Part shown: piece after piece, positions 16,694 through 24,747 of the stretch
How the letters are laid out: each line of letters begins with the position of its first letter
Numbering within the stretch: the first letter of the stretch is position 1
NCBI RefSeq assembly: GCF_009862265.1
Contig: NZ_WWGX01000028.1
Location: forward strand, 1 to 64,000
Source of the DNA: Streptomyces sp. SID8352
Lineage (GTDB): Bacteria > Actinomycetota > Actinomycetes > Streptomycetales > Streptomycetaceae
Length of the DNA stretch: 64,000 nucleotides
Direction: 5' to 3'
The notes under the pieces: model-generated
Told to the model about the DNA's origin: nothing
The model's input: the letters and a program-made list of their open reading frames with translations, nothing else
The model's database searches: none
Program-made: the position numbers and the translations under genes

Positions 16694-17951
16694 ACGCCCC
16701 AAGGGCGGGGAAGGACTGCGGACCGCGCTGTCCACGCTCGACGGACCGCTGCGGTTCCTGCTGCTCAGTTCTTTCCTGATCCCGCTCGGCAGTTTCATGG
16801 TCCTGCCGTTCATGTCGGTGTTCCTGCACGAGCGACTCGGCCTGGGGCTCGGAACGGTCGGTGTGGTACTGGCCGTGGCGTCCCTCGTGCAGTTCTCCGG
16901 CGGAGTGGTGGGAGGGTCCCTGGCCGACCGGGTGGGGCTGCGGCGCACGATGCTGTGGGCGCTGATCATCCGCACCACAGGATTCCTCGGCCTGCTGCTG
17001 GCCCTGCGCTGGCCACCGCTGGCCGTCGGGGCACTCGTCCTGACCTGCTGCGGCGCCGCGTTGTACCTTCCCGCCAACAAGGCGTACCTCGTACGGGGCG
17101 TGGACGACGAGCACCGTCCGGCGTTCCTGTCGGCGGGGAACGCGGTCCTCAACGCGGGCATGGCGGTCGGTCCGCTGATCGCCGGGCCGTTCGTGCTGTC
17201 CTCCCCCGGCTGGCTGTTCGTCGCTGTGTCAGGGCTGTTCGTCCTGGTCACGGCGGGCCATGCCCGGCTCCCGGCGGAGGCCGGGGAGGAGCGGCCGGGC
17301 GACGGGCCGGCCGTGCGGCCCGCGCCCGGCGGGGAGGGCCTCCTCCCCTTCGCCGCGAACGCCCTCGCGTTCTACCTCTACTTCCACTTCCAGCACTTCC
17401 TCGCGGTGTACGCCGTCGAGCGGGCCTCCAGCACCTTCTACAGCCTGGTGCTGCTCCTCTGCTTCGCGCTGGTCATCGTCGTCCAGCCGCTCGCGTCCGG
17501 CCTGATCCGGCGCATGCGCTACGCGACCGCTCTGGCCTTCGGCTTCATCTGCCTGGCGACCGGGCTCGCCGTCCTCGCGGCCGGCACCAGACCGGCGATG
17601 CTGGCGGGCGGGGCCCTCATCACCCTGGGCGACATCGTCCTCTTCCTGAAGAACGACCTGGAGGCCCTGCGCCGCAGCCCTCGCTCGGACGCCATGGTCT
17701 TCGGACGCCAGCGGCTGGCCGCGGGGCTCGGCGCCTGCGCCAGCGGGGTACTGGGCGGACAGCTCTACGGACTCACCGAGCAGGCCGGGCGCACCGGCTG
17801 GTTCTGGCTGCTCGCCGCGGCCCAGTGCGTGATGCTGCCCCCGGTGCTGCTGGCACTGCGCGACCGCCCGGCTAAACACCCTGATCCACTCGACGACAGC
17901 CAAGGAGCGCTGAGGGCGTATGACACGGACAGGCGGCTTTCAGGACGATGA
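16686..17951 (+). CDS. MFS transporter
   Basis: A 421-aa major facilitator protein with about 12 hydrophobic helices. Loop 2-3 shows the MFS signature (GGSLADRVGLRRTM), and a hydrophilic central linker carries GEERPGDGPAVRPAPGG. The GTG at 16686 overlaps the ATP-grasp stop by eight bases; the end overlaps the methyltransferase by 32 bases. As part of this operon it most likely exports the finished product and gives self-resistance. Confidence 0.88.
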   Translation: MAERPKGGEGLRTALSTLDGPLRFLLLSSFLIPLGSFMVLPFMSVFLHERLGLGLGTVGVVLAVASLVQFSGGVVGGSLADRVGLRRTMLWALIIRTTGFLGLLLALRWPPLAVGALVLTCCGAALYLPANKAYLVRGVDDEHRPAFLSAGNAVLNAGMAVGPLIAGPFVLSSPGWLFVAVSGLFVLVTAGHARLPAEAGEERPGDGPAVRPAPGGEGLLPFAANALAFYLYFHFQHFLAVYAVERASSTFYSLVLLLCFALVIVVQPLASGLIRRMRYATALAFGFICLATGLAVLAAGTRPAMLAGGALITLGDIVLFLKNDLEALRRSPRSDAMVFGRQRLAAGLGACASGVLGGQLYGLTEQAGRTGWFWLLAAAQCVMLPPVLLALRDRPAKHPDPLDDSQGALRAYDTDRRLSGR

Positions 17952-18669
17952 CTTCTGGACCGAGTTCAACGACTTCCTCTTCTCCGAGCAGCGCTACGCG
18001 CAGGCCGAGGAACTGCTCGGCACCTCGCCCCTCCTGTCCTTCCCGTCCGGGTCCCGGGTGCTGGACCTGTGCTGCGGACCGGGCGTCTTCACCGTGCCGC
18101 TCGCCCGCCGCGGACACGACGTCACCGGGGTGGACCTCAGCCCGGCCATGCTGGCCCAAGGGCGGAAGCGGGCGTCGGACGCGGGCACCGAGGTGACGTA
18201 CGTGCAGGCCGACGCACGCGCGTACGCGGCACCGGGCGGCTTCGACGTGGTCCTCAACCTGTTCACCTCGTTCGGGTACTTCGACGACCCGGCCGACAAC
18301 GCGCTCGTGCTGCGGACCATGCACACCTGCCTGGCCCCCGGTGGCGCACTCGTGCTGGATCTCGCCGGCAAGGAACTGCTGGCCCGCAGGGTCACCCCGC
18401 CCAAGGTGGTGCGCCACGGTGACGACCTGCTGGTACAGACCGACACGGTGCTGGACGACTGGGCCCGGCTGCGCAGCGACTGGGTGCTGATCCGGGGCGA
18501 GCGCGTCACACGGGCGACGTTGGTGTGGTTCGTGTACAGCGCCGTGGAGCTGCGGAGGATGGCGGTGGAGGCGGGCTTCGGCCAGGTGGAGGTCTTCGGC
18601 GGCTTCGACGGGCGCCCCTATGACGAGAACGCCGAGCGACTGGTGCTGCGCGCAGTCCGCGAGGCGTAG
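17920..18669 (+). CDS. class I SAM-dependent methyltransferase
   Basis: A 249-aa methyltransferase. Motif I is VLDLCCGPGVFTVPLARRGH (about residues 47-66), the acidic ribose-binding residue follows in VTGVDLSPAML, and motif IV is FDVVLNLFTSFGYF. The protein continues to a C-terminal sheet (RRMAVEAGFGQVEVFGGFDG), as in small-molecule methyltransferases. It is the last gene of the five-gene operon and starts inside the MFS gene. The acceptor atom (N or O) cannot be predicted. Confidence 0.88.
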   Translation: MTRTGGFQDDDFWTEFNDFLFSEQRYAQAEELLGTSPLLSFPSGSRVLDLCCGPGVFTVPLARRGHDVTGVDLSPAMLAQGRKRASDAGTEVTYVQADARAYAAPGGFDVVLNLFTSFGYFDDPADNALVLRTMHTCLAPGGALVLDLAGKELLARRVTPPKVVRHGDDLLVQTDTVLDDWARLRSDWVLIRGERVTRATLVWFVYSAVELRRMAVEAGFGQVEVFGGFDGRPYDENAERLVLRAVREA

Positions 18670-18809
18670 CCGCGTGCGGGAGCGTGCCCGGCGCACGCAC
18701 GTGCGCCCGCGCGCCCTGTTGACCCGGTCCGGTGAACCGTACGATCGCCGGGTCGTCGTCGCGGCGGGAGGCGGCAAGCCGGTGTGATCCCGGTGCGTCC
18801 CGCCACCGC

Positions 18810-19110
18810 GGCCGGGGCTGCGCACTGTGCTCCTGCTGTCCCCGGCCGGTCCTCGGTATGGCGCCGGACTGGTATCCGGCGCCCAACCAGCGGCGTCGCA
18901 TGGTCCGTTGGCCTCGGCAGGTGCTCGCCGGGGGCTCGGACTGCACCTGCCGCCGGACGTCGAGGTGCGCGTCCACGACTCGAACCAGAAGTCACGCTTC
19001 ATGGTCATGCCGATGCGTCCCGAGGGGACCGGGGGATGGACCGAGGAGCAGCTTGCCGCGATCGTCACCCGCGACACCGTGTTCGGTGTCGCGCTGCCCC
19101 AGGCGGACCG
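18810..19110 (+). pseudogene. nitrile hydratase alpha-subunit remnant, frameshifted and truncated
   Basis: Frame 3 encodes CALCSCCPRPVLGMAPDWYP (from 18819), the metal-binding Cys claw and following loop of nitrile hydratase alpha or thiocyanate hydrolase gamma subunits, then RRMVRWPRQVLA. Homology then jumps to frame 2 at a run of five G (about 18929-18934) and continues GLHLPPDVEVRVHDSNQK, then RFMVMPMRPEGTGG, then LAAIVTRDTVFGVALP. The expected 90 or so N-terminal residues are missing and no beta subunit is present. The claw motif is intact, so decay is either recent or, for the frameshift only, a sequencing error in the G run. Confidence 0.85.
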
Positions 19111-19365
19111 GACGGCCGCCGGGCCGCCCACGTCGGCCGTCGACGGCCCGTGGGCGGACCAGGGGGATCCTCCTCCCCGGCCGCCGCTGGACCGTTTCCG
19201 GTCCCTCCTCGTCGGCCGGGGTGTCCCGTCACCGGAGTCGCCCCGGCTCGCGCTCGCCCCGACCACTTCACCGCTCGACGTGTCCACCGCCCGACTGGTG
19301 GGGACGAGGACGACGAGGGCGAAGGCGGGGCGCGGCGCCCGCCGGTGGAGGGGAAGGGGACCGGG

Positions 19366-19875
19366 ATGCTGTTGCGTGATGTCGAGTACGGGGACGTCGA
19401 CGCCTACGTCAGGATGCGGTGCGATCCGGTGATGATGGGTGAGCTGGGCGGTCCGTTGCCCCGGGAGGGCATGGAGGAGAAGGTCCGGCGCGATGTCGGG
19501 CGGGCGCGGGCCGGGACCGACTGGACCAGGATGATCGTGCCCGACCCGGCCCGCCCGGAGACGGTCGCGGGCACCGTCACCCTGTGGCCCCACAGCACCG
19601 GGGCCGGGCCGATCTCCGAGATCGGGTGGATGGTGCTGCCCGAGTTCCAGGGGCGGGGGTTCGGCAAGCGGGGCGTCCGCATGCTGCTCGATCAGGCCCG
19701 CGACGACGGCCGGTGGGGGCTCGTCCACGCCTTCCCCGCGACGACGAACGCCCCGTCGAACGCCATCTGCCGCGGCCTCGGGTTCCGCTTCCTGGGGGAG
19801 GAGGACGTGCCCTTCGCCGACCGGGTCCTGAGGAGCAACCACTGGGTCGTCGACCCGAGTGCCGTTCCGGCCTGA
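19366..19875 (+). CDS. GNAT family N-acetyltransferase
   Basis: A 169-aa acetyltransferase of the RimJ/RimL-like type. The acetyl-CoA site is ISEIGWMVLPEFQGRGFGKR (about residues 84-103), with the Q/R-x-x-G-x-G/A core as QGRGFG. A later ATTNAPSNAICRGLGFRFLGE supplies the N-x-x-S-x-x-x-x-x-K/GLGF pattern. The ATG at 19366 follows GGGACCGGG. The substrate is unknown. It is convergent with the thioesterase gene at 20010. Confidence 0.86.
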   Translation: MLLRDVEYGDVDAYVRMRCDPVMMGELGGPLPREGMEEKVRRDVGRARAGTDWTRMIVPDPARPETVAGTVTLWPHSTGAGPISEIGWMVLPEFQGRGFGKRGVRMLLDQARDDGRWGLVHAFPATTNAPSNAICRGLGFRFLGEEDVPFADRVLRSNHWVVDPSAVPA

Positions 19876-20009
19876 CGGCGGCCCGCGGCGCCTCCCGTCC
19901 GGGTCACCCCGCCGCCGGGGGCGGGAGCGGCGCGGAGGCGGGGCGGGCCGTCCGGAGGTTACGTCCCGGCCGCGCGGTACGGCCCCGGGCGGCCCCGGTC
20001 CGGCCGGGG

Positions 20010-20468
20010 TCAGTCCCCGGCCGGCGGCGGGGAGGCGAGCGCGGGGACGGGGCGGGGGGTGCCGTCGGCGTCGATGGCGACGAAGGTCAGGGTCGCGGTG
20101 GCGACCTCCGTCGTCGGACCCGAGTGGTTCCAGCGTTCGGCGGTCACCCGGACCCCGACCGTCATCGACGTCCGTCCGGCCCGCCGGAGGGCGGCCTCGA
20201 CGCTCAGCAGGTCCCCGGCCCGCACGGGGGCCAGGAACGTCATCCGGTCGACCGAGGCGGTGACGGCGGGGCCGCCCGCGTGCCGCCCCGCGGCGGCGGC
20301 CGCCGCGTCGTCGATGAGCCGCATCATCACACCGCCGTGGATGGTGCCGTACAGATTGGTGTCGTGCTCGCTCATGATGTGGGCGAGGACCACCCGTGAG
20401 TCGTCCGGGGTCTTGGTACGCCGGGTGGTGGGGACGGGGGCGGGGACGGTGACGGTGGGATCGGCCAC
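20010..20468 (-). CDS. hotdog-fold acyl-CoA thioesterase (YciA type)
   Basis: A 152-aa acyl-CoA hydrolase that releases CoA from acyl thioesters. It has the YciA/BACH pattern: RVVLAHIMSEHDTNLYGTIH, then GGVMMRLIDDAAAAAA, with the catalytic Asp in LIDD. Second-strand residues VTASVDRMTFLAPVRAGDLL match the hotdog core. The GTG start has AAGGAG seven bases before it. A complete cobalamin riboswitch lies directly upstream on the same strand, so production is probably lowered by vitamin B12. No other gene is available downstream of that riboswitch. Confidence 0.9.
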   Translation of the reverse strand: MADPTVTVPAPVPTTRRTKTPDDSRVVLAHIMSEHDTNLYGTIHGGVMMRLIDDAAAAAAGRHAGGPAVTASVDRMTFLAPVRAGDLLSVEAALRRAGRTSMTVGVRVTAERWNHSGPTTEVATATLTFVAIDADGTPRPVPALASPPPAGD

Positions 20469-20525
20469 GTCAACTCTCCTTCGCGAGTCGCGGCGGAACG
20501 ATTCCGCGCGCGGGGGTCCCGGGCG

Positions 20526-20729
20526 CGGGCAGCGGGCAGGTCTTCGGACTCGCGGGCGCGCCGCTCCTCCCGGAGGGCTCCTACTGGCCGTCGCTTCCCG
20601 GCCCCGTCCGGGGCCAGTGCTGTATGACGGCGGTCGTTCCCGCTCACCGCTGCGGGGCAGTCCCGGATTCCCACCGGGTTCCCTCTTGCGACGCCTCCCG
20701 TCCGGCTGACGGGGCGAACCGGCTGCCCG
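20526..20729 (-). promoter_or_regulatory. cobalamin (B12) riboswitch
   Basis: On the minus strand all conserved blocks occur in order: GGGAA, CCGGTGGGAATCC, CTGCCCCGC, GCACTGG, GGGAAG, AGTAGGAG and the B12 box GAAGACCTGCC. Stem P1 is an exact 8-bp pairing of CGGGCAGC (20729-20722) with GCTGCCCG (20533-20526), giving a 204-nt aptamer. Downstream, GACTCGCG (20489-20482, touching the ribosome binding site AAGGAG) is perfectly complementary to CGCGAGTC inside the aptamer (20554-20547). This suggests a translational on/off switch for the thioesterase. Confidence 0.93.
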
Positions 20730-21212
20730 GCCAGCCTACGCGGCGCCCCGGACCGGCCGGGACGCCCGGGGGAGGCGGGCGCTCCTCGGCGTGCGCCGGG
20801 CACACCTGCCGCTGGGCAGTCCGGTCCGGGACCGTACGCCGCACTCCGTGCCGTCGGGTCCGGGACCGTACGCGGTCCGGTCGCGCCGTCCGGCCCCGCC
20901 CGTACGGCGTCCCGCCCCGTCACACATCGGCCCCGCCGGGGCGCGGACGCCGCCGAGGGTCGGGGACGCGGTGCCCGGGGCGCCGGGGGAGGGGTGGCGT
21001 GGGTGGTCCACAGTGGTGTGGTGGGGTGGTCCGCAGTGGTGTGGCGGGGGTCGCACCCGGGGCCCCTTCGTCCCCCGTGACGGCCTCCACTATCATCTGT
21101 CGATTCGCCGTCGGACGCCGTTCCCCGCAGGTAGGGGCCCGCCGACCGGCGCGTACGGGCCCGCCGCGCACCGGCGGGACCGGGCCACGGGCAGTCGAGG
21201 AGAGGAACGTTC
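20730..21212. promoter_or_regulatory. upstream region of the glutamate synthase-like gene, with 23-bp tandem repeat
   Basis: About 480 bases without a gene. It should hold the divergent promoters of the riboswitch transcript (minus) and the glutamate synthase-like gene (plus). Two 23-bp tandem copies (21001-21023 and 21024-21046, two mismatches) contain the unit GGTCCACAGTGGTGTGG and could be a paired binding site. A more A/T-rich stretch (CTCCACTATCATCTGTCGAT) at about 21085-21105 is a plausible promoter. Confidence 0.4.
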
Positions 21213-22757
21213 ATGCGCGCTCGGAACATCGGAGCCGCCGCCGCGACCGCGCTGGCGGTGGTGGCCGCCCGCGACCTCGTCCAGAAGAAGCACGCGCTGC
21301 TCAGGAACTTCCCCGTGCTCGGACACGCCCGGTACCTGCTGGAGCGGGTCGGTCCGGAACTGCGGCAGTACGTCGTGACCTCCAACGAGGAGGAGCGCCC
21401 GTTCAGCCGCGACCAGCGCACCTGGATCTACGCCTCCGCCAAGCAGGAGAACAACTACTTCGGCTTCGGCACCGACGTGGACGTCGAGCACATCCAGGGC
21501 CACACCTACCTGAAGCAGCGCACCTTCGCCGGACCCCTGCCCGACCTCGGCGACCCCGATGCCCCGCTGCCCTCGGCCAAGGTGCTGGGCGGCCCCCGGG
21601 GGCGCGCCCGGGCCTTCCGCCCGGCGAGCGTCGTGAACATCTCGGCGATGAGCTTCGGCTCGCTGTCCGGCGCGGCCGTCACGGCGCTCAACAAGGGCGC
21701 CGCGCTGGCCGGGGCGATGCAGAACACCGGTGAGGGAGGTCTCTCCCCGTACCACCGCAACGGTGGCGACCTCGTCCTCCAGATCGGGACCTCGTACTTC
21801 GGCTGCCGCAACGAGGACGGCACCTTCAACCTCGACAAGCTCAAGGCCGTGGTGGCCGGGGCGCCGGTCCGGGCCATCGAGATCAAGCTCTCCCAGGGCG
21901 CCAAGCCGGGGCTCGGCGGCATGCTGCCGGGCGCCAAGGTGACCCCCGAGATCGCCGAGATCCGGGGCATACCGGTGGGCCGGGACTGTGCCTCGCCCTC
22001 CCGGCACAGCGCCTTCCACGACGTCGACTCGATGCTCGACTTCGTGGAACTGCTCGCCGCGGAGACCGGGCTGCCGGTCGGCATCAAGAGCGCCGTGGGC
22101 GACATGGGCTTCTGGGAGGAGCTGGCCACGCTGATGGCCCGGGGCGACCGCGGGGTCGACTTCGTCACCGTCGACGGCGGCGAGGGCGGCACCGGCGCGG
22201 CCCCGCTGATCTTCACCGACTCCATGTCGCTGCCGTTCCGGATGGGCTTCTCCCGGGTCTACGGCACCTTCGCCGAGCGCGGTCTCACCGACGAGCTGAC
22301 CTTCATCGGCTCCGGCAAGCTGGGCCTGCCCGAGAACGCCGCCGTGGCCTTCGCGCTGGGCGTCGACATGATCAACGTCGCCCGCGAGTCCATGCTCTCC
22401 ATCGGCTGCATCCAGGCGCAGAAGTGCCACACCGACAAGTGCCCCACCGGCATCGCCACCCAGGACCCTTGGCTGGTGCGCGGCATCGACGCGCCCTCCA
22501 AGGCCACCCGGGCCGCCGTCTACCTGCGCACCCTGCGCAAGGAGCTGCTGAAGGTCTCGGGGGCCATCGGCGTCGCCCACCCGGCGCTCATCACCACCTC
22601 CGACGTCGAGATCATGAACGGCGACTACGAGGCCCGTACCCTGGCCGGCGTCTACGGTTACAAGGACGGCTGGGGCGAACTGGGCCCGCGGCTCGCCCAG
22701 GAGATCACCGAACTGGTCACCACCCGGCCGGACCCGTCCGGCGAGCCCGCCGGCTGA
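21213..22757 (+). CDS. FMN-binding glutamate synthase family protein
   Basis: A 514-aa protein corresponding to the FMN/synthase domain of glutamate synthase (YerD-like) without the glutaminase domain. After one N-terminal hydrophobic segment (residues 2-20) come the family motifs SAMSFGSLSGAAVTALNKGA, NTGEGGLSPYH and DFVTVDGGEGGTGAAPL. Cysteines in CIQAQKCHTDKCPTG match the 3Fe-4S cluster of GltB. No small subunit gene is adjacent. The stand-alone family has no settled reaction. The protein may be membrane-tethered by the N-terminal helix. Confidence 0.9.
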   Translation: MRARNIGAAAATALAVVAARDLVQKKHALLRNFPVLGHARYLLERVGPELRQYVVTSNEEERPFSRDQRTWIYASAKQENNYFGFGTDVDVEHIQGHTYLKQRTFAGPLPDLGDPDAPLPSAKVLGGPRGRARAFRPASVVNISAMSFGSLSGAAVTALNKGAALAGAMQNTGEGGLSPYHRNGGDLVLQIGTSYFGCRNEDGTFNLDKLKAVVAGAPVRAIEIKLSQGAKPGLGGMLPGAKVTPEIAEIRGIPVGRDCASPSRHSAFHDVDSMLDFVELLAAETGLPVGIKSAVGDMGFWEELATLMARGDRGVDFVTVDGGEGGTGAAPLIFTDSMSLPFRMGFSRVYGTFAERGLTDELTFIGSGKLGLPENAAVAFALGVDMINVARESMLSIGCIQAQKCHTDKCPTGIATQDPWLVRGIDAPSKATRAAVYLRTLRKELLKVSGAIGVAHPALITTSDVEIMNGDYEARTLAGVYGYKDGWGELGPRLAQEITELVTTRPDPSGEPAG

Positions 22758-22772
22758 CCCGCGCGGCGCCGT

Positions 22773-22811
22773 GCCCCGCCCCGCCGGACGGCTTCCGGCG
22801 GCGGGCGGGGC
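22773..22811. terminator. G/C hairpin between convergent genes
   Basis: GCCCCGCCCCGCCGGA pairs, with a small bulge, with TCCGGCGGCGGGCGGGGC around a CGGCT loop. It lies between the plus-strand glutamate synthase-like stop and the minus-strand TusA-like stop, so it can serve both. Confidence 0.6.
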
Positions 22812-22815
22812 CCCG

Positions 22816-23139
22816 TCAGCCGGATCCGGACGGACCGTCCGCGCCGCCGCCCGCCCGGTGCCACGGGGAGTCCGCCCCGGTGGGGCGCGCGTCGGCGGAG
22901 AGGCGGAGCGCGTACACCCGCTCCGTGCCGGGTACGGGGCCGAGGTAGGCGTGTCCGGTCAGGTGGCACCAGGCGGGCAGGTCGAGCGGCGCGGCGGGGT
23001 CCGTGGCGACGACGTGCACGACGGTCCCCGGGGCGACGCCCGCGATGCGCCCGCGCAGCCGCAGCAGGAGGGCGACGCAGAGCAGCCCCGTGCCGTCCAC
23101 GGTCAGCCCGGCCTCCGGGAACGGGACGGGCCCCGTCAT
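22816..23139 (-). CDS. TusA-like sulfurtransferase family protein
   Basis: A 107-aa protein with the TusA/SirA fold pattern: VDGTGLLCVALLLRLRGRI, then PGTVVHVVATDPAAPLDLP, then WCHLTGHAYLG. The conserved catalytic Cys (in LLC, residue about 21) is present. The usual CPxP motif is altered, with Val-Ala in place of Pro-x-Pro. Sulfur relay is the family function; the altered motif makes the exact role uncertain. A hydrophilic C-terminal tail follows. Confidence 0.75.
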   Translation of the reverse strand: MTGPVPFPEAGLTVDGTGLLCVALLLRLRGRIAGVAPGTVVHVVATDPAAPLDLPAWCHLTGHAYLGPVPGTERVYALRLSADARPTGADSPWHRAGGGADGPSGSG

Positions 23140-23542
23140 CGACGGGCCCGGCGGGCGGCGGGCGTACCGGTGCGGGGACGGGCGTGGTTCATGGGCCGCA
23201 GCGTACGTCCGGAAGGAGAGACGCCTCCGGCCGGGGCGGTGGTGGTGCCGGGGTCGGTTCCGGGTCGAGGTGGTGCGGGGTGGCCCCTGGTCAGGATGGT
23301 GCCGGGCAGTTCCGGGTCCGGGGGGTGCCGGGCGGATCCGTGCACTCCGCGCACCGCCGTTGCCCCCGCTCCGGGCCTCGGGGCCGACCAGATGACCCCT
23401 GACTCCGGCCTCGGGCGGCCCCCGGCCCGACGCCCGCCCCCTGGAGCGGAGTCCGGGATCTCCCGGTGGGGGGGGGACCCCGGCCGCCGTCCCCCGGCGC
23501 CCCGTGCCGGGAGCCGCGCCGACCGCCCCGCCGTGGGGGACA
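23140..23542. other. low-complexity intergenic region
   Basis: About 400 bases rich in GGTGCCGGG and TTCCGGGTC units and including a run of nine G (23468-23476). No gene or known site is recognised. The promoter of the TusA-like gene should be near 23150-23220. Confidence 0.4.
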
Positions 23543-24391
23543 TCACCCCGGGGCGAGGTCGGCGGTGACCAGGTCGTGGTCCGAGTACGGGGTCGGGTGG
23601 ACCCGGTGCCCGCGCGCCGTGACGCCGCGCAGGAAGACGTAGTCGAACTTGCTGGACCAGTCGGTGGTGGGGGCGCAGGCGCCCGTCGCCGGGGGACGGC
23701 AGCCGGGGTCCGCGTCCGCCGACGCGGCCCACATCGGGGCGAGTTCGGCGGCGTCCGGCACGGCGTTGAAGTCGCCCAGGACGACGGCGCGCCGGTGCCC
23801 GGCCACCGCCGCCGCGAGGACCCGGACCTGGCCCTCCCGGACCGCCGCCTGACTCCGCTGGGCGAGGTGGGTGGTGAAGACCCGCAGCGGACGGCCGCCG
23901 ACCCGGGTGGTCACCGCCAGGTAGCCGCGGTCCTCGGAGCCGCCGTCGGGGTACTCCACGAGGACCCGGTCGGTGATCGGCGCCGCCGAGAGGATCGCCT
24001 GGCCGAAGCCGCCCGGCCGCCAGGGCATCCCGCCGCAGCGCCCCCGGTGCCGCAGCACCGGCCCGTACGCGACGTGGTACTCCAGCCCGTACAGGTTCCG
24101 CAGGTGGTCGCGCATCCGCTCGACGTCCCGCACGCACGCCTCCTGGAGGCCGACGACCTGGGGCGCGTGGGTCGCGATCTCCCTGGCCCGGTCGATGTCG
24201 CCCTGCTTGCAGGGGTTGCAGATGTTCCAGCTCATGACGCGGTCGGGGACGATCCTGCCGGGCGCGCCCGGGGGCAGGGAGGGGACGAGGCGGGGCGTGT
24301 CGTCCGGCACGCTGGGACCGATGAGCGTCATCCCGAACACGGCCACGGCGACCGCCAGCACCCCCGCGCCCCTCGTGCGCACCAACGCCAT
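23543..24391 (-). CDS. secreted endonuclease/exonuclease/phosphatase family protein
   Basis: A 282-aa EEP-fold hydrolase with an N-terminal signal segment (GAGVLAVAVAVFGMTLIG). Catalytic motifs are MSWNICNPC (Asn), VVGLQEACV (metal Glu), RVFTTHLAQ (His), VVLGDFNAVPD (Asp/Asn) and TPYSDHDLV (Asp-His) at the end. The fold includes DNases, phosphodiesterases and sphingomyelinases; the substrate is not predictable. Export suggests nucleic acid or phosphoester scavenging outside the cell. Confidence 0.86.
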   Translation of the reverse strand: MALVRTRGAGVLAVAVAVFGMTLIGPSVPDDTPRLVPSLPPGAPGRIVPDRVMSWNICNPCKQGDIDRAREIATHAPQVVGLQEACVRDVERMRDHLRNLYGLEYHVAYGPVLRHRGRCGGMPWRPGGFGQAILSAAPITDRVLVEYPDGGSEDRGYLAVTTRVGGRPLRVFTTHLAQRSQAAVREGQVRVLAAAVAGHRRAVVLGDFNAVPDAAELAPMWAASADADPGCRPPATGACAPTTDWSSKFDYVFLRGVTARGHRVHPTPYSDHDLVTADLAPG

Positions 24392-24453
24392 CGACTCCTC
24401 CTCCGGGCCGGCCGTCCCGGCGGACGCCCGCCGGATCCCGCCCGGACGAGGTT

Positions 24454-24613
24454 AGGGCCTCTCGTTTGGATCACGCCGGGCGCCGGCCCTGGCGCCGCAC
24501 CTCGCCGCGTTGTCGTCGGTCGACAGGGCTCCGCCCCGACTCCTTCCTCCGCCTTGCGACGCACGGCGCCCGACCCCGCTCCCTGATCCGGCCCGATCCA
24601 AACGAAAGACCCT
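24454..24613 (+). mobile_element. MITE-like element, copy 1
   Basis: A 160-bp non-coding element with 19-bp terminal inverted repeats (AGGGCCTCTCGTTTGGATC at 24454-24472; the complement of the other end reads AGGGTCTTTCGTTTGGATC, 17 of 19 identical). The interior contains CTCGCCGCGTTGTCGTCGG and GGGCTCCGCCCCGACTCC. A second copy in the same orientation lies 1.2 kb downstream, beyond the GNAT gene. Confidence 0.82.
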
Positions 24614-24747
24614 GGGCGACGGGCGTGCGCCGGACACGGGGCGACGGGACCGAGCCAGGAGCGGGGCCGCGCGGGACGCCGGGGGCGGCCGTCCTCCATA
24701 CTGGGGCGGACGGCATCGTGTCCGGCGGGAGGGGCAGGCGTTCGGCG

